64,000 nt of DNA from Rugamonas aquatica (GCF_009380215.1 NZ_WHUG01000006.1:124001-188000); one strand, 5' to 3'. Counted from the stretch's first letter, positions 17,417 to 26,603 are shown. Translations and numbers: made by a program. The notes: generated from the letters alone by a model not told the origin.

Positions 17417-18343
17417 ATGGATAAAGCCCGGGTCATCAGTCTGTTCATCGGCGTGGTGCGCGCCAGGAGTTTCAGCCAGGCGGCGGTGGAGGCCGGCCTG
17501 ACGCCGCAAGCCGTCAGCAAGGCGGTGCGGCAGCTGGAGGAGCATCTGGGCGTGCGCCTGTTCCACCGCACCACGCGCAGCCTGAGCCTGACGGAGGAGG
17601 GCTTGCGCCTGTTCGAGCTGTCCAACCCCGGCCTGCGCCTGCTGGACGAGGCGCTGGACCAGGTGCGCAACAGCCGCCTCGAAGCCGACGGCCTGATCCG
17701 CGTGGCCGCGCCCATGTCGATCGGCAACGCCGTCATCATTCCGCTGCTGCCGGAGTTCCAGCGGCGCTACCCGGGCGCGCATTTCGATCTGCAGCTGGAC
17801 GACCATTTCACCGACCTGGTGGAAAGCAAGATCGACGTCGGCTTCCGCGCCGGCAGTCCGCCCGAGCGCAACCTGATTTCCCGCAAGCTGGGCGACATCG
17901 TGCTGCTGCCCTGCGCCACGCCCGCGTATCTGGCGCTGCACGGCACGCCGCAGACGGTGTCGGATTTGCAGCAGCACCGCTGCACCGGCTTCCGCCGCCC
18001 GAACACCGGTCGCATGATGCCGTGGGAGTTGCAGGTGGACGGCGCCACGGTCTACCAGGAAGTGCCGGCGGTGGCCAGCTTCAATACGGTGGAAGGGGAG
18101 TTGGTGGCGGTGCTGAGCGGGGTGGGCATCGGCCAGCTGCCGGTCTTCATGATCGAGGCCGAGCTGGCCAGCGGCGCGCTGGTGCCGCTGCTGCCGCATA
18201 CGGCGAGCAGCAACAGCGGCGTGTTCATGTACTACCAGCAGCGCACCCAGATGCCGCTGCGGGTGCGGCACTTCATCGATTTTGTCGCGGAGCGGGCGCC
18301 GCTGCGGCTGGCGGCCCAGCATGGCCTGCTGCCGGCCGCCTGA
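17417..18343 (+). CDS. LysR-family transcriptional regulator
   Basis: 308 residues from the ATG at 17417; an ATG at 17378 is in frame but would add 13 residues before the HTH. The winged helix-turn-helix is SFSQAAVEAGLTPQAVSKAVRQLEEHLGVRLFHR, seen here as SFSQAAVEAGLTPQAVSKAV at residues about 17-36. The effector domain has the usual GLIRVAAPMSIG start. It probably controls the divergent SDR gene. Its 3' side is followed at once by an NtrC-like site and a sigma-54 promoter for the next gene. Confidence 0.9.
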   Translation: MDKARVISLFIGVVRARSFSQAAVEAGLTPQAVSKAVRQLEEHLGVRLFHRTTRSLSLTEEGLRLFELSNPGLRLLDEALDQVRNSRLEADGLIRVAAPMSIGNAVIIPLLPEFQRRYPGAHFDLQLDDHFTDLVESKIDVGFRAGSPPERNLISRKLGDIVLLPCATPAYLALHGTPQTVSDLQQHRCTGFRRPNTGRMMPWELQVDGATVYQEVPAVASFNTVEGELVAVLSGVGIGQLPVFMIEAELASGALVPLLPHTASSNSGVFMYYQQRTQMPLRVRHFIDFVAERAPLRLAAQHGLLPAA

Positions 18344-18347
18344 GATC

Positions 18348-18362
18348 GCACGGATTTGGTGC
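18348..18362 (+). promoter_or_regulatory. NtrC-like enhancer site
   Basis: GCAC-N7-GTGC (GCACGGATTTGGTGC), the half-site sequence and spacing of NtrC binding sites. Its centre is about 115 bases upstream of the start predicted from the sigma-54 promoter at 18443, a normal distance for an enhancer. Only one site is clear. Confidence 0.5.
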
Positions 18363-18442
18363 TTGCCCGGCCGTATCGTGTCGCGTGTTCACCACAAAAG
18401 GGCCTAAAATCTGACCATATGGACAAATTTTGATCTAGTTGG

Positions 18443-18459
18443 TTGGCACGACAATTGCA
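18443..18459 (+). promoter_or_regulatory. Sigma-54 (RpoN) promoter
   Basis: TTGGCACGACAATTGCA fits the -24/-12 consensus TGGCACG-N4-TTGCA with GG and GC exactly ten bases apart. Transcription would start near 18470, 34 bases before the ATG at 18504. Confidence 0.8.
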
Positions 18460-18503
18460 TTGCCCTCCAGAAAGGAAGATGATCGACAAATATGGAGGCT
18501 GTT

Positions 18504-18689
18504 ATGAATACCGCAACGGAACAAAAAACAACGAATACCGTGGTTCACGAATCGTCGTCCGACGAGCACCGTCTGCGCAGCGAGCGCATCGCTGCGCGCG
18601 GCGTACGCCTGGGCAAGGGCAAGGTCAAGTACCTGCTGGCGCTGGCCGGCCTGGCCGTGCTGGCCTCGGTGGCCTTCGCGCAGGGTTAA
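18504..18689 (+). CDS. Small C-tail-anchored membrane protein, 61 residues, sigma-54 controlled
   Basis: The ATG at 18504 has GGAGG five bases in front; an ATG at 18492 is in frame without a ribosome site. Residues 1-40 are hydrophilic ([29 protein letters not shown]). Residues about 44-59 form one hydrophobic helix ([18 protein letters not shown]) directly at the C-terminus. A near-consensus sigma-54 promoter lies at 18443-18459 with an NtrC-like site upstream, so expression probably answers nitrogen status or another RpoN signal. The stop overlaps the convergent tsaD stop. I do not recognise the family. Confidence 0.75.
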   Translation: MNTATEQKTTNTVVHESSSDEHRLRSERIAARGVRLGKGKVKYLLALAGLAVLASVAFAQG

Positions 18690-19726
18690 ACGACTTTGAT
18701 CTCGTCCAGCGGCCAGCGTGGCCGCACATTGAACGAGTAGTCTTTCTTTGCCGCGTCCGGGTTGATCATCAAGCGCATGGCCCCGGCGAAGGCGATCATC
18801 GCGCCGTTATCCGTGCAGAATTCCAGTTCAGGGTAGTAGACCTTGAACTTCTTCTTGGCTGCCGCCGCGTTCAGCGACGCCCTCAGCTGCGAGTTGGCGC
18901 CCACGCCGCCCGCGATCACCAGCCGCTTCAGGCCGGTATGCTTGAGCGCGGACACGCACTTGGCGGTCAGCACATCGACTATCGCGTCGACGAAACCGCG
19001 CGCGATGTTGGCCTTGTCCTGCTCGCAGATATTGGCGATGACTTTTTCCTCGTGGTTCTTCACCACCGTCAGCACCGCCGTCTTCAGGCCGGAAAAGCTG
19101 AAATTGAAATCCTTGGTATGCAGCATAGGACGCGGCAGCTTGTAGGCCGCCGGATCGCCGAATTCGGCCAGGCGCGAAATCGCCGGACCGCCCGGATAGC
19201 CCAGGCCCAGCAGCTTGGCCGATTTGTCGAAGGCTTCGCCTGCGGCGTCGTCCAGCGTTTCGCCCAGCAGCGTGTACTGGCCGACGCCGTCCACGCGCAT
19301 CAGCTGCGTGTGGCCGCCCGAAACGAGCAGCGCGATGAACGGAAACTCCGGCGGCTGCGACGCCAGCAGCGGCGACAGCAGATGGCCTTCCAGGTGGTGT
19401 ACGCCCAGCACCGGCTTGTCCAGCGCCAGGCCCAGGCTGCATGCCACGGACGAGCCGACCAGCAGCGCGCCGGCCAGGCCGGGGCCCTGCGTGTAGGCGA
19501 TGGCGTCGATGTCGGCCAGCGACTTGCCGGCGCCTTCCAGCGTCTGCGTCAGCAGCGGGATGGCGCGGCGGATGTGGTCGCGCGAGGCCAGCTCGGGCAC
19601 GACGCCGCCGTACTCTTCATGCATCGCCACTTGCGAATACAGGGCGTGCGACAGCAGGCCGTGTTGCGTGTCGTACAGCGCAAGGCCGGTTTCGTCACAG
19701 GAGGATTCAACGCCGAGAACGATCAT
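18686..19726 (-). CDS. tsaD: tRNA N6-adenosine threonylcarbamoyltransferase TsaD
   Basis: 346 residues from the ATG at 19726, which gives the canonical start [14 protein letters not shown]. The enzyme transfers threonylcarbamoyl from TC-AMP to A37 of ANN-decoding tRNAs, working with TsaB and TsaE. The metal-binding H111 and H115 (VHHLEGHL) are present, as are [25 protein letters not shown] and [11 protein letters not shown]. The length is normal for bacterial TsaD. It lies alone on the minus strand between two plus-strand genes. rpsU, often linked to tsaD, is about 4 kb away. Confidence 0.95.
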   Translation of the reverse strand: MIVLGVESSCDETGLALYDTQHGLLSHALYSQVAMHEEYGGVVPELASRDHIRRAIPLLTQTLEGAGKSLADIDAIAYTQGPGLAGALLVGSSVACSLGLALDKPVLGVHHLEGHLLSPLLASQPPEFPFIALLVSGGHTQLMRVDGVGQYTLLGETLDDAAGEAFDKSAKLLGLGYPGGPAISRLAEFGDPAAYKLPRPMLHTKDFNFSFSGLKTAVLTVVKNHEEKVIANICEQDKANIARGFVDAIVDVLTAKCVSALKHTGLKRLVIAGGVGANSQLRASLNAAAAKKKFKVYYPELEFCTDNGAMIAFAGAMRLMINPDAAKKDYSFNVRPRWPLDEIKVV

Positions 19727-19913
19727 GAAAAGAGCACAAATGAAAAGAGGAATCCGCCATTGTAATGGAAAGTGGGTGCCAGCATGCACCACGGCAGGTC
19801 CGCGCCGCACTGGCGAAGTGCGCCATTTCGCTGTTTGCCCGGGCTGGCCGGGCGTTTTCCGTGGCACCGCTTTTGCTTACATCAATGGAAAAAGTCGATC
19901 ACGGAGGCGAGCG

Positions 19914-20228
19914 ATGTCTGGACAATGGAAGCTGATTTGCAAACTCAAGGATGTGCCCATGAGCGGCGCGCGCCTGGTGCCGCGTGGCTTGGCCTGGCAG
20001 GAGTTGCCGGGCGTGGCGCTGTTTCGCGTGGGCGAAGAACAGGTGCATGCGGTGTTGGAATGCGGCGATGCCGAGCCGCGCGACAGTGATGCGCGCCGCT
20101 ATACGGTCAAGGTGGAGGACTGCAAGGTCTATCTGGATCTCGATGAACTGAGCGCCCCGGCCAGCAAGGCCGAGGCGGCGCTGGCGGGGTCTTTCGGCGT
20201 GGCCACCAGGGTGATGGCCTTCGTCTGA
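19914..20228 (+). CDS. NirD-like protein without the Rieske loop
   Basis: 104 residues from the ATG at 19914, with GGAGG in front. The N-terminus (MSGQWKLICKLKDVPMSGAR) and GVALFRVGEEQVHAV align with the small subunit of assimilatory nitrite reductase, and RYTVKVEDCKVYLDL fits its last strands. The section between them, where Rieske proteins carry CxH and CxxH, is missing: there are only two or three scattered cysteines and no histidine pair. E. coli NirD also lacks the cluster, but this form is shorter in the middle. No nirB is nearby. The function is unknown. It converges with aroG, 10 bases apart. Confidence 0.65.
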   Translation: MSGQWKLICKLKDVPMSGARLVPRGLAWQELPGVALFRVGEEQVHAVLECGDAEPRDSDARRYTVKVEDCKVYLDLDELSAPASKAEAALAGSFGVATRVMAFV

Positions 20229-20238
20229 CGCCCTGTAC

Positions 20239-21297
20239 TTAAGGACGGTTTTTCAGCTGCTTGTGCGCGTCGAGCAGCATCTTCTCGGTGGTTTCCCAGT
20301 CGATGCAGCCGTCGGTCACGGAGCAGCCGTACTTCAGCTCGCTCAAGTCGGCCGGGATCTTCTGGTTGCCGCCAACGATGTTCGATTCGATCATCACGCC
20401 CACCAGCGACTGGTTGCCTTGCACGATCTGGTGGATGACGTCGGCCATCACCAGCGGTTGCAGTTCCGGCTTCTTGTAGCTGTTGGCGTGCGAGCAGTCG
20501 ACCACCAGGTTGGCCGGCAGCTTGGCCTTGGCCAGCGCCTGTTCCGCAATCGCGATCGATACCGAATCGTAGTTCGGACGGCCGTCGCCGCCGCGCAGCA
20601 CCACATGGCCGTAGGCGTTGCCGCGCGTACGCACGATCGCCACATTGCCCTGCGCGTTGATGCCCAGGAAGGAGTGCGGATGGGCCGACGACAGAATGGC
20701 GTTGATGGCGATGCTGATGTCGCCGTCGGTGCCGTTCTTGAAGCCCACCGGGGTCGACAGGCCGGACGACATCTCGCGGTGGGTCTGCGATTCGGTGGTG
20801 CGGGCGCCGATGGCGGTCCAGGCGATCAGGTCGCCCAGGTATTGCGGCGAGATCGGATCGAGCGCTTCGGTGGCGGTCGGCAGGCCCAGTTCGCAGACGT
20901 CCAGCAGGAACTGGCGCGCCTTTTCCATGCCGACGTTGACGCGGAAGGAATCGTCCATGTCCGGATCGTTGATATAACCCTTCCAGCCGGTGGTGGTGCG
21001 CGGCTTTTCGAAATACACGCGCATCACCAGCAGCATGGTGTCGGCCACTTCAGCTTGCAGGGCTTTCAGGCGGCGGGCGTAATCCAGGCCGGCCACGGGA
21101 TCGTGGATCGAGCATGGACCGACGACCACGAACAGGCGCTTGTCCTGGCGATCGATGATGTTGCGCAGGGCTTCGCGGCCCTTCATCACGGTGTCCGAGG
21201 CGGTGTCGGTCAGCGGCAGCTTGCTGTGCAAGGCTTCCGGCGACGGCATCGGCGCGAACGAGGTGACGTTGATGTTTTCGATGTCTGGGGAAATCAT
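20239..21297 (-). CDS. aroG: 3-deoxy-7-phosphoheptulonate synthase (class I, AroG type)
   Basis: 352 residues, typical for type I-alpha DAHP synthases, which condense phosphoenolpyruvate and erythrose-4-phosphate as the first step of aromatic amino acid synthesis. Motifs present are VVVGPCSIHDP, RVYFEKPRTTTGWKG, GARTTESQTHREMSSGLS, VLRGGDGRPNY and VVDCSHANSYKK. These include the PEP-binding Lys and Arg and metal-binding Cys, His, Glu and Asp positions. The feedback class (Phe, Tyr or Trp) cannot be told securely. It is divergent from ybiB with a 74-base gap. Confidence 0.95.
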   Translation of the reverse strand: MISPDIENINVTSFAPMPSPEALHSKLPLTDTASDTVMKGREALRNIIDRQDKRLFVVVGPCSIHDPVAGLDYARRLKALQAEVADTMLLVMRVYFEKPRTTTGWKGYINDPDMDDSFRVNVGMEKARQFLLDVCELGLPTATEALDPISPQYLGDLIAWTAIGARTTESQTHREMSSGLSTPVGFKNGTDGDISIAINAILSSAHPHSFLGINAQGNVAIVRTRGNAYGHVVLRGGDGRPNYDSVSIAIAEQALAKAKLPANLVVDCSHANSYKKPELQPLVMADVIHQIVQGNQSLVGVMIESNIVGGNQKIPADLSELKYGCSVTDGCIDWETTEKMLLDAHKQLKNRP

Positions 21298-21371
21298 GAT
21301 TCTCTACGTATATTTATTGCGGGGGAGGGATAGTGTAGCCGAAATGCGGCGGTCTGGTTTAAGCTGACGCC

Positions 21372-22361
21372 ATGACGACACAATCCACCGAACCCTTCCT
21401 GGCCGCACGTTTCATCAAAGAAATAGGCCGCGGCAAAAACGGCGCTCGCAGCATGACCCGGGACGACGCCCACGATTTGTACCAAGCCATGCTGGACGGC
21501 CGCGTTTCCGACCTGGAGCTGGGCGGCATCTTGCTGTCCATGCGGATCAAGGGCGAATCGGTGGAGGAGATCGCCGGTTTCCTTGACGCTGCCGAGGCCG
21601 CCTTCGAGCCGCTCAGTGCGCCGCCGGGGCAGTTCGCCCCGGTCTGCATCCCGAGCTACAACGGCGCCCGCAAGATGGCCAACCTGACGCCGCTGCTGGC
21701 CATGCTGCTGGCGCGCGAAGGCGTGCCGGTGCTGGTGCACGGCGTGGCGCACGACGCCGGCCGCGTCGCCACGGCCGAAGTGTTCGAGGCGCTGGGCGTG
21801 CCGGCCGCGCGCCACCGCGCCGAGGCGGAGGAGGCCATGTCGCAAGGGCATCCGGCGTTCATTACCATCGACACGCTGGCGCCCAAGCTGGCCTATATGT
21901 TGTCGCTGCGGCGCCGGCTGGGCGTGCGCAATTCGACGCATACGCTGGTCAAGATCATGCAGCCGTTCGCCGGGCCGGCGCTGCGGCTGGTGTCGTACAC
22001 GCACCCGGAGTATCTGGAAATGCTGGGCGAATACTTCACCACGGCGGCCTTGCCGGAGCGCGGCGACGCCTTCCTGATGCGCGGCACCGAGGGCGAGACG
22101 GTGGCCAACGCCAACAAGGCGCAGCAGATCGACTGGTTCCACGGCGGCCTGCGCACCACGCTGGTGCCCAAGCAGACGCTGGTGGGCGAATTGCCGCTGC
22201 TGCCGGAGGACAAGGACGCGGCCACCACGGCGGCCTGGATACGCTCGGTGCTGGATGGCGACGTGCCGGTGCCGCCGTCGATCGCCGAGCAGGTGGCGCA
22301 GTGCCTGCTGGTGTCGCGCACCTTGCAGTCGCGCCAGCGGGTGAGCGAGCCGATCGAGTAA
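21372..22361 (+). CDS. ybiB: YbiB-like protein of the anthranilate phosphoribosyltransferase fold
   Basis: 329 residues. The all-alpha N-terminal domain (FIKEIGRGKNGARSMTRDDA, LELGGILLSMRIKGES) followed by an alpha/beta domain with PSYNGARKMANLTPLLAMLL and VLVHGVAHDAGRV matches TrpD2/YbiB rather than true TrpD. The family shares the TrpD fold, but E. coli YbiB is a DNA-binding protein linked to the SOS response rather than a tryptophan enzyme. No trp genes are nearby. It is followed by the flavoprotein gene after 49 bases. Confidence 0.82.
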   Translation: MTTQSTEPFLAARFIKEIGRGKNGARSMTRDDAHDLYQAMLDGRVSDLELGGILLSMRIKGESVEEIAGFLDAAEAAFEPLSAPPGQFAPVCIPSYNGARKMANLTPLLAMLLAREGVPVLVHGVAHDAGRVATAEVFEALGVPAARHRAEAEEAMSQGHPAFITIDTLAPKLAYMLSLRRRLGVRNSTHTLVKIMQPFAGPALRLVSYTHPEYLEMLGEYFTTAALPERGDAFLMRGTEGETVANANKAQQIDWFHGGLRTTLVPKQTLVGELPLLPEDKDAATTAAWIRSVLDGDVPVPPSIAEQVAQCLLVSRTLQSRQRVSEPIE

Positions 22362-22410
22362 GCAGGCAGGCCCTTCAAGTACAATACGCCTTTGGACGAT
22401 TGGATTTGAT

Positions 22411-23619
22411 ATGGCAAAGTTTGATGTAGCGGTAATCGGCGCGGGCGCGGCCGGCATGATGTGTGCGGCGACGGCGGCCCAGCGCGGCAAGCGCGTGGTG
22501 CTGATTGACCACGCCACCAAGCTGGCGGAAAAAATCCGCATCTCCGGCGGCGGCCGCTGCAACTTCACCAACATCAACGCGGGTCCGGCCAACTTCCTGT
22601 CCGAGAATCCGCACTTCTGCAAGAGCGCCTTGTCGCGCTACACCGCCGCCGACTTCGTCGCGCTGGTCAAGAAGCACCGCATCGGCTACCACGAGAAGCA
22701 TCGCGGCCAGCTGTTCTGCGACGACTCGGCCGAACAGATCATCGACATGCTGAAAGACGAATGCGCCGCCGGCGACGTGCACTGGCGCATGCCGTGCAAG
22801 GTCGGCAGCCTGGCGCAGGCGGATGGCGGTGGCTTCCTGCTGCACACCGACACTGGCGACATCGAGGCCGACAGCGTGGTCATCGCCACCGGCGGCCTGT
22901 CGATCGCCAAGATCGGCGCCACCGATTTCGGCTACCGCATCGCCGAGCAGTTCGAGCTGCGCATGGTCGAGCCGCGCCCGGCGCTGGTGCCGCTGACCTT
23001 CGACCCGCAGCAGTGGGCGCCGTTCGTGGAGATGTCCGGCATCGCGCTGGAAGTCGATGTGGAAACCGGCTCCTTCAAGGGCCGCAACCCGACCGGCGGC
23101 CGCTTCCGCGAAGACTTGCTGTTCACCCACCGTGGCCTGTCCGGCCCGGCGATCCTGCAGATTTCCTCATACTGGACGCCGGGCACGCCCATCGTCATCA
23201 ACCTGATTCCCGAGCTGGACCTGGCGGCCACGCTGATCGAAGGCAAGGGCACGATCAAGAAGCAGCTGGGCAATGTGCTGTCGCAGTGGCTGCCGGCGCG
23301 CCTGGCGGAAGGCTTGCTGCTGGCCCACGGCTTCGCGCTGGATGCGCGCCTGGCCGACTTGCCCGATGCGCAGCTGCGCAAGCTGGGCGCGGCCATCAAC
23401 CAGTGGACGATCACGCCGAACGGCTCCGAAGGCTACAAGAAGGCCGAAGTCACGCGCGGCGGCGTCGACACCCGCGAGCTGTCGCAGCAGAGCATGATGG
23501 CCAACAAGGTGCCGGGCCTGTACTTCATCGGTGAAGCGGTGGACGTGACCGGGTGGCTGGGCGGCTACAACTTCCAGTGGGCCTGGGCTTCGGGTGTGGC
23601 GGCGGGACAAGCGGTCTGA
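22411..23619 (+). CDS. NAD(P)/FAD-dependent oxidoreductase, HI0933/YhiN (BaiN) family
   Basis: 402 residues. The FAD-binding dinucleotide motif IGAGAAGMMCAATAAQRGK starts at residue 9, followed by the family signature ISGGGRCNFTN. VIATGGLSIAKIGATDFGY gives the second nucleotide contact, and GLYFIGEAVDVTGWLGGYNFQWAWASG at the C-terminus is split between the flavin ring contacts. It is a cytoplasmic flavoprotein of unknown substrate. The length matches the family. A TACAAT element about 33 bases upstream may be its -10. Confidence 0.88.
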   Translation: MAKFDVAVIGAGAAGMMCAATAAQRGKRVVLIDHATKLAEKIRISGGGRCNFTNINAGPANFLSENPHFCKSALSRYTAADFVALVKKHRIGYHEKHRGQLFCDDSAEQIIDMLKDECAAGDVHWRMPCKVGSLAQADGGGFLLHTDTGDIEADSVVIATGGLSIAKIGATDFGYRIAEQFELRMVEPRPALVPLTFDPQQWAPFVEMSGIALEVDVETGSFKGRNPTGGRFREDLLFTHRGLSGPAILQISSYWTPGTPIVINLIPELDLAATLIEGKGTIKKQLGNVLSQWLPARLAEGLLLAHGFALDARLADLPDAQLRKLGAAINQWTITPNGSEGYKKAEVTRGGVDTRELSQQSMMANKVPGLYFIGEAVDVTGWLGGYNFQWAWASGVAAGQAV

Positions 23620-23813
23620 TATACTGGCGGTCTGTGGAAGTTAGTGGCGTCACGCAATCGTTGAAGTTGTTGAAAGATTGCACCATACGCCGCGTTGTTT
23701 TTGCAGTGAAAGCCTGATGGCTGGCCGTTCAGATGGCCAGGCGTCTTCCATTTTTCCGCAAAAGCTGCTATAGTCTCTTTCTCCCTATAACCTCAAACGG
23801 TTTGAATTTTTAC

Positions 23814-24026
23814 ATGACCACTATTCGCCTTAAAGAAAACGAGCCGTTCGAAGTCGCAATGCGTCGCTTCAAACGCACCATCGAAAAAACCGGTCTGCTG
23901 ACCGAACTGCGCGCACGCGAGTTCTACGAAAAGCCAACGGCTGAGCGTAAGCGCAAGCTGGCAGCTGCAGTGAAGCGTCACTACAAACGCATCCGCAGCC
24001 AGCAACTGCCGAAAAAACTGTTCTAA
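23814..24026 (+). CDS. rpsU: 30S ribosomal protein S21
   Basis: 70 residues, [20 protein letters not shown] onward, ending [16 protein letters not shown]. This is the full length and sequence pattern of bacterial S21, a small basic protein of the 30S head/platform region needed for initiation at natural mRNAs. It is the first gene of an rpsU-yqeY-dnaG-rpoD cluster. A hairpin terminator or attenuator follows at 24100. A TATAGT element near 23770 is a possible -10. Confidence 0.97.
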   Translation: MTTIRLKENEPFEVAMRRFKRTIEKTGLLTELRAREFYEKPTAERKRKLAAAVKRHYKRIRSQQLPKKLF

Positions 24027-24099
24027 GACTGCTCTTGCAGATTCAACCCGGTAGTATGGCGCTTACGCCTCGGGTTGTATCTCGTTGCATCTGGAAGAT

Positions 24100-24128
24100 A
24101 CCCGCTCCGGTTCGCCGCAGCGGGTTTT
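24100..24128 (+). terminator. Terminator or attenuator after rpsU
   Basis: Stem ACCCGCT / AGCGGGT with a 12-base loop, then TTTTCGCATTTTT. It lies between rpsU and yqeY, so it may lower readthrough from the highly expressed rpsU into dnaG, as in other macromolecular-synthesis operons. Confidence 0.65.
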
Positions 24129-24165
24129 CGCATTTTTACTCCGTTAATTTTCTGAAAGAAACGCC

Positions 24166-24615
24166 ATGGGCCTGAGAGAACAAATCACCGAAGACATGAA
24201 AAACGCCATGCGCGCCAAGGAAGCCGGTCGCCTGGCGACCATCCGCCTGATCCTGGCTGAAATCAAGCGCAAGGAAGTCGACGAGCGTATCGAAGTCAAC
24301 GACGACCAGACCGTGGCCATCGTGGAAAAAATGATCAAGCAGCGCAAGGATTCGATCACCCAGTTCGAAGCCGGCGGCCGCGCCGATCTGGCCGATATCG
24401 AAAAGGCCGAACTGGTGGTGCTGACCGCCTACATGCCTGCCGGCCTGTCGGACGAGGAAATCGCCGCCGAAGTCGCCTCCGCCGTGGCCGCCTCGGGCGC
24501 CGCCGGTCCGCAGGACATGGGCAAGGTCATGGCCATCGTCAAGCCCAAGTTGGCTGGCCGCGCCGACATGACTGTCGTGTCCGCTCTGGTTAAGAAAGCG
24601 CTGACCCCGGCATAA
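24166..24615 (+). CDS. yqeY: GatB/YqeY domain protein
   Basis: 149 residues, MGLREQITEDMKNAMRAKEA onward, with IKRKEVDERIEVND, IEKMIKQRKDSITQFEAGGR and a C-terminal VKPKLAGRADMTVVSALVKK. This is the helical YqeY domain related to the tail of GatB, thought to bind tRNA. The exact role is unknown. It is commonly inserted between rpsU and dnaG in proteobacteria, as here. The ATG at 24166 is preceded by GAAAGAA. Confidence 0.92.
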   Translation: MGLREQITEDMKNAMRAKEAGRLATIRLILAEIKRKEVDERIEVNDDQTVAIVEKMIKQRKDSITQFEAGGRADLADIEKAELVVLTAYMPAGLSDEEIAAEVASAVAASGAAGPQDMGKVMAIVKPKLAGRADMTVVSALVKKALTPA

Positions 24616-24708
24616 TGCCGCTGTAATTCCCTCTGCCGCAGCTTGATCCGCCTCAACACCGGGTCGGCGCGGCGGTATAGTCTGATCCATAACAAGACCG
24701 TCTAGCCT

Positions 24709-26505
24709 GTGATCCCACAATCCTTTATTTCTGATTTGCTGAACCGGGTCGACATCGTCGACGTGGTCGGACGTTATGTGCAGCTGAAAAAAGGCGGCGC
24801 GAATTTCATGGGCCTGTGCCCGTTTCACAGCGAAAAATCGCCCAGTTTCACGGTCAGCCCGACCAAGCAGTTCTACCATTGCTTCGGCTGCGGCGCCCAC
24901 GGCACTTCGATCGGCTTCCTGATCGAATATTCCGGCATGGGCTTTGTCGACGCCGTCAAAGACCTGGCGCAAAACGTCGGCATGGTCGTGCCCGAGCAGG
25001 ACGACAAGATTCCGCCGGCCCAGCGCGCGCAAATGGCCGCGCAAAGCCTGGCCCTGACCGAGGCGATGACGCGCGCCAGCGAGTTTTACCGCTCGCAGCT
25101 GCGCGGCGCCACCGACGCCATCGCCTACCTGAAGAATCGCGGCCTGACCGGCGAGATCGCCGCCCGTTTCGGCCTCGGCTACGCGCCGCCCGGCTGGGAC
25201 AATCTGCGCTCCATCTTCCCCGAGTACGAGGCGGTGGCGCTGGCCGAGGCCGGCCTGGTGATCGACAAGGTGGACGAGGACGGCGGCAACCGCAAACGCT
25301 ACGACCGCTTCCGCGAGCGCGTGATGTTTCCGATTAAAAACACCAAAGGCCAGGTCATCGCCTTTGGCGGCCGGGTGCTGGACCACGGTGAACCGAAGTA
25401 CTTGAATTCTCCCGAAACGCCTTTATTTTCAAAGGGATTCGAGTTGTATGGCTTGTTCGAAGCGCGCCAGGCGATCCGCGATGCGGGTTATGTGCTGGTG
25501 ACGGAAGGCTATATGGATGTGGTGGCGCTGGCGCAGATGGGCTTCCCGCAAGCCGTGGCGACTCTGGGCACCGCCTGCACCACCAACCACGTACAGAAAT
25601 TGTTGCGTCAAACCGACACGGTGATTTTCAGCTTCGACGGCGACAAGGCCGGCCGCCGCGCCGCACGGCGCGCGCTGGAAGCCTGTCTGCCGCACGTGAC
25701 GGATAACAAGACCATCAAATTCCTGTTCCTGCCGACCGAGCACGACCCGGACAGCTACGTCCGTACCTACGGTAACGAGGCGTTTGAGCAGGAAATACAC
25801 GAAGCCATGCCGCTGTCGCAGTTCCTGGTCAAGGAAGCGGTCGGCGAGCATGATTTGCAGAGCCCGGAAGGCCGGGCCCGCGCCCAGTTCGACGCCAAGC
25901 CGATGCTGCAGGCGATGACGCCGACCTCGCTGCGCCTGCAGATCGTGCGCGGCCTCGCGCAGTTGACGCAGAGCACGCCGTCGGAGATCGAGGTGTTGTT
26001 CGAGCTGGCCAAGCCGGTCGCCGTCGCGCGCCAGGCGCCGCCCCGTACCGGGCGTCCGGTGCCGGTCGGGCTGGAATTGCAGATCGTACGCATGCTGGTG
26101 GCGCATCCGCCGCTGGCGCTGAATATCGATGCGGCGGCGCTGGCGGCATTCAATTACTTTGGCGCGGCGCCGGCCGAGCGCCTGGTCCAGCTGGTGGCGT
26201 CGGCCCAGGCGCTGGGACCGAACGGCGGTTTCGCGGCCTTCGCCCAGCATCTGAAGTCGCAGGGCGACGAGTACGACGCGCTCATCGGCGAGATCGCCAA
26301 GGAGCCGGAGGCGGACATCGATGCGGTAAGGATGGAGTTGCGCGGGATTGTGCGGCAGGTGAAGACCGAGGCGCTGAAGCAGGAGCTGAGCCAGCTGTTC
26401 GCGGCCGGATTGTCGTCCGACGAGATCGGCGTGCGCTACCGCGAACTGACGGCGCAGCAAAATCAGCTGCTGCGCGAAGCGGAGGCGGAGTTGGCTAACC
26501 GATAA
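24709..26505 (+). CDS. dnaG: DNA primase DnaG
   Basis: 598 residues from a GTG start. The zinc-binding domain has C37, H40, C58 and C61 (CPFH...CFGC). The RNA-polymerase core follows, with the TOPRIM motifs VTEGYMDVVALAQMG and FSFDGDKAGRRAARRAL, including the catalytic Glu and DxD. The C-terminal about 150 residues form the helicase-binding domain. It makes the RNA primers for Okazaki fragments. It lies between yqeY and rpoD, the classical macromolecular-synthesis order. Confidence 0.97.
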   Translation: MIPQSFISDLLNRVDIVDVVGRYVQLKKGGANFMGLCPFHSEKSPSFTVSPTKQFYHCFGCGAHGTSIGFLIEYSGMGFVDAVKDLAQNVGMVVPEQDDKIPPAQRAQMAAQSLALTEAMTRASEFYRSQLRGATDAIAYLKNRGLTGEIAARFGLGYAPPGWDNLRSIFPEYEAVALAEAGLVIDKVDEDGGNRKRYDRFRERVMFPIKNTKGQVIAFGGRVLDHGEPKYLNSPETPLFSKGFELYGLFEARQAIRDAGYVLVTEGYMDVVALAQMGFPQAVATLGTACTTNHVQKLLRQTDTVIFSFDGDKAGRRAARRALEACLPHVTDNKTIKFLFLPTEHDPDSYVRTYGNEAFEQEIHEAMPLSQFLVKEAVGEHDLQSPEGRARAQFDAKPMLQAMTPTSLRLQIVRGLAQLTQSTPSEIEVLFELAKPVAVARQAPPRTGRPVPVGLELQIVRMLVAHPPLALNIDAAALAAFNYFGAAPAERLVQLVASAQALGPNGGFAAFAQHLKSQGDEYDALIGEIAKEPEADIDAVRMELRGIVRQVKTEALKQELSQLFAAGLSSDEIGVRYRELTAQQNQLLREAEAELANR

Positions 26506-26594
26506 TGTTGTAAGGCGTTTTGTATAGTAATGTTTCTGTCATGATTGCAGAGGGGAGAAGTGGGGTTCTGCCCTCTGGAAATTGAAAAGTGACG

Positions 26595-26603
26595 TGCTAT
26601 AAT
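26595..26603 (+). promoter_or_regulatory. Probable extended -10 promoter in the dnaG-rpoD gap
   Basis: TGCTATAAT gives a TGN extension plus a perfect TATAAT; the -35 region (CTGGAA) is weak. It would start a transcript near 26610 with a 5' leader of almost 390 bases before rpoD. The 491-base gap 26506-26996 contains no gene that I can support. A CAGAGGG/CCCTCTG inverted repeat near 26547-26577 lies just before this promoter. Confidence 0.5.
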
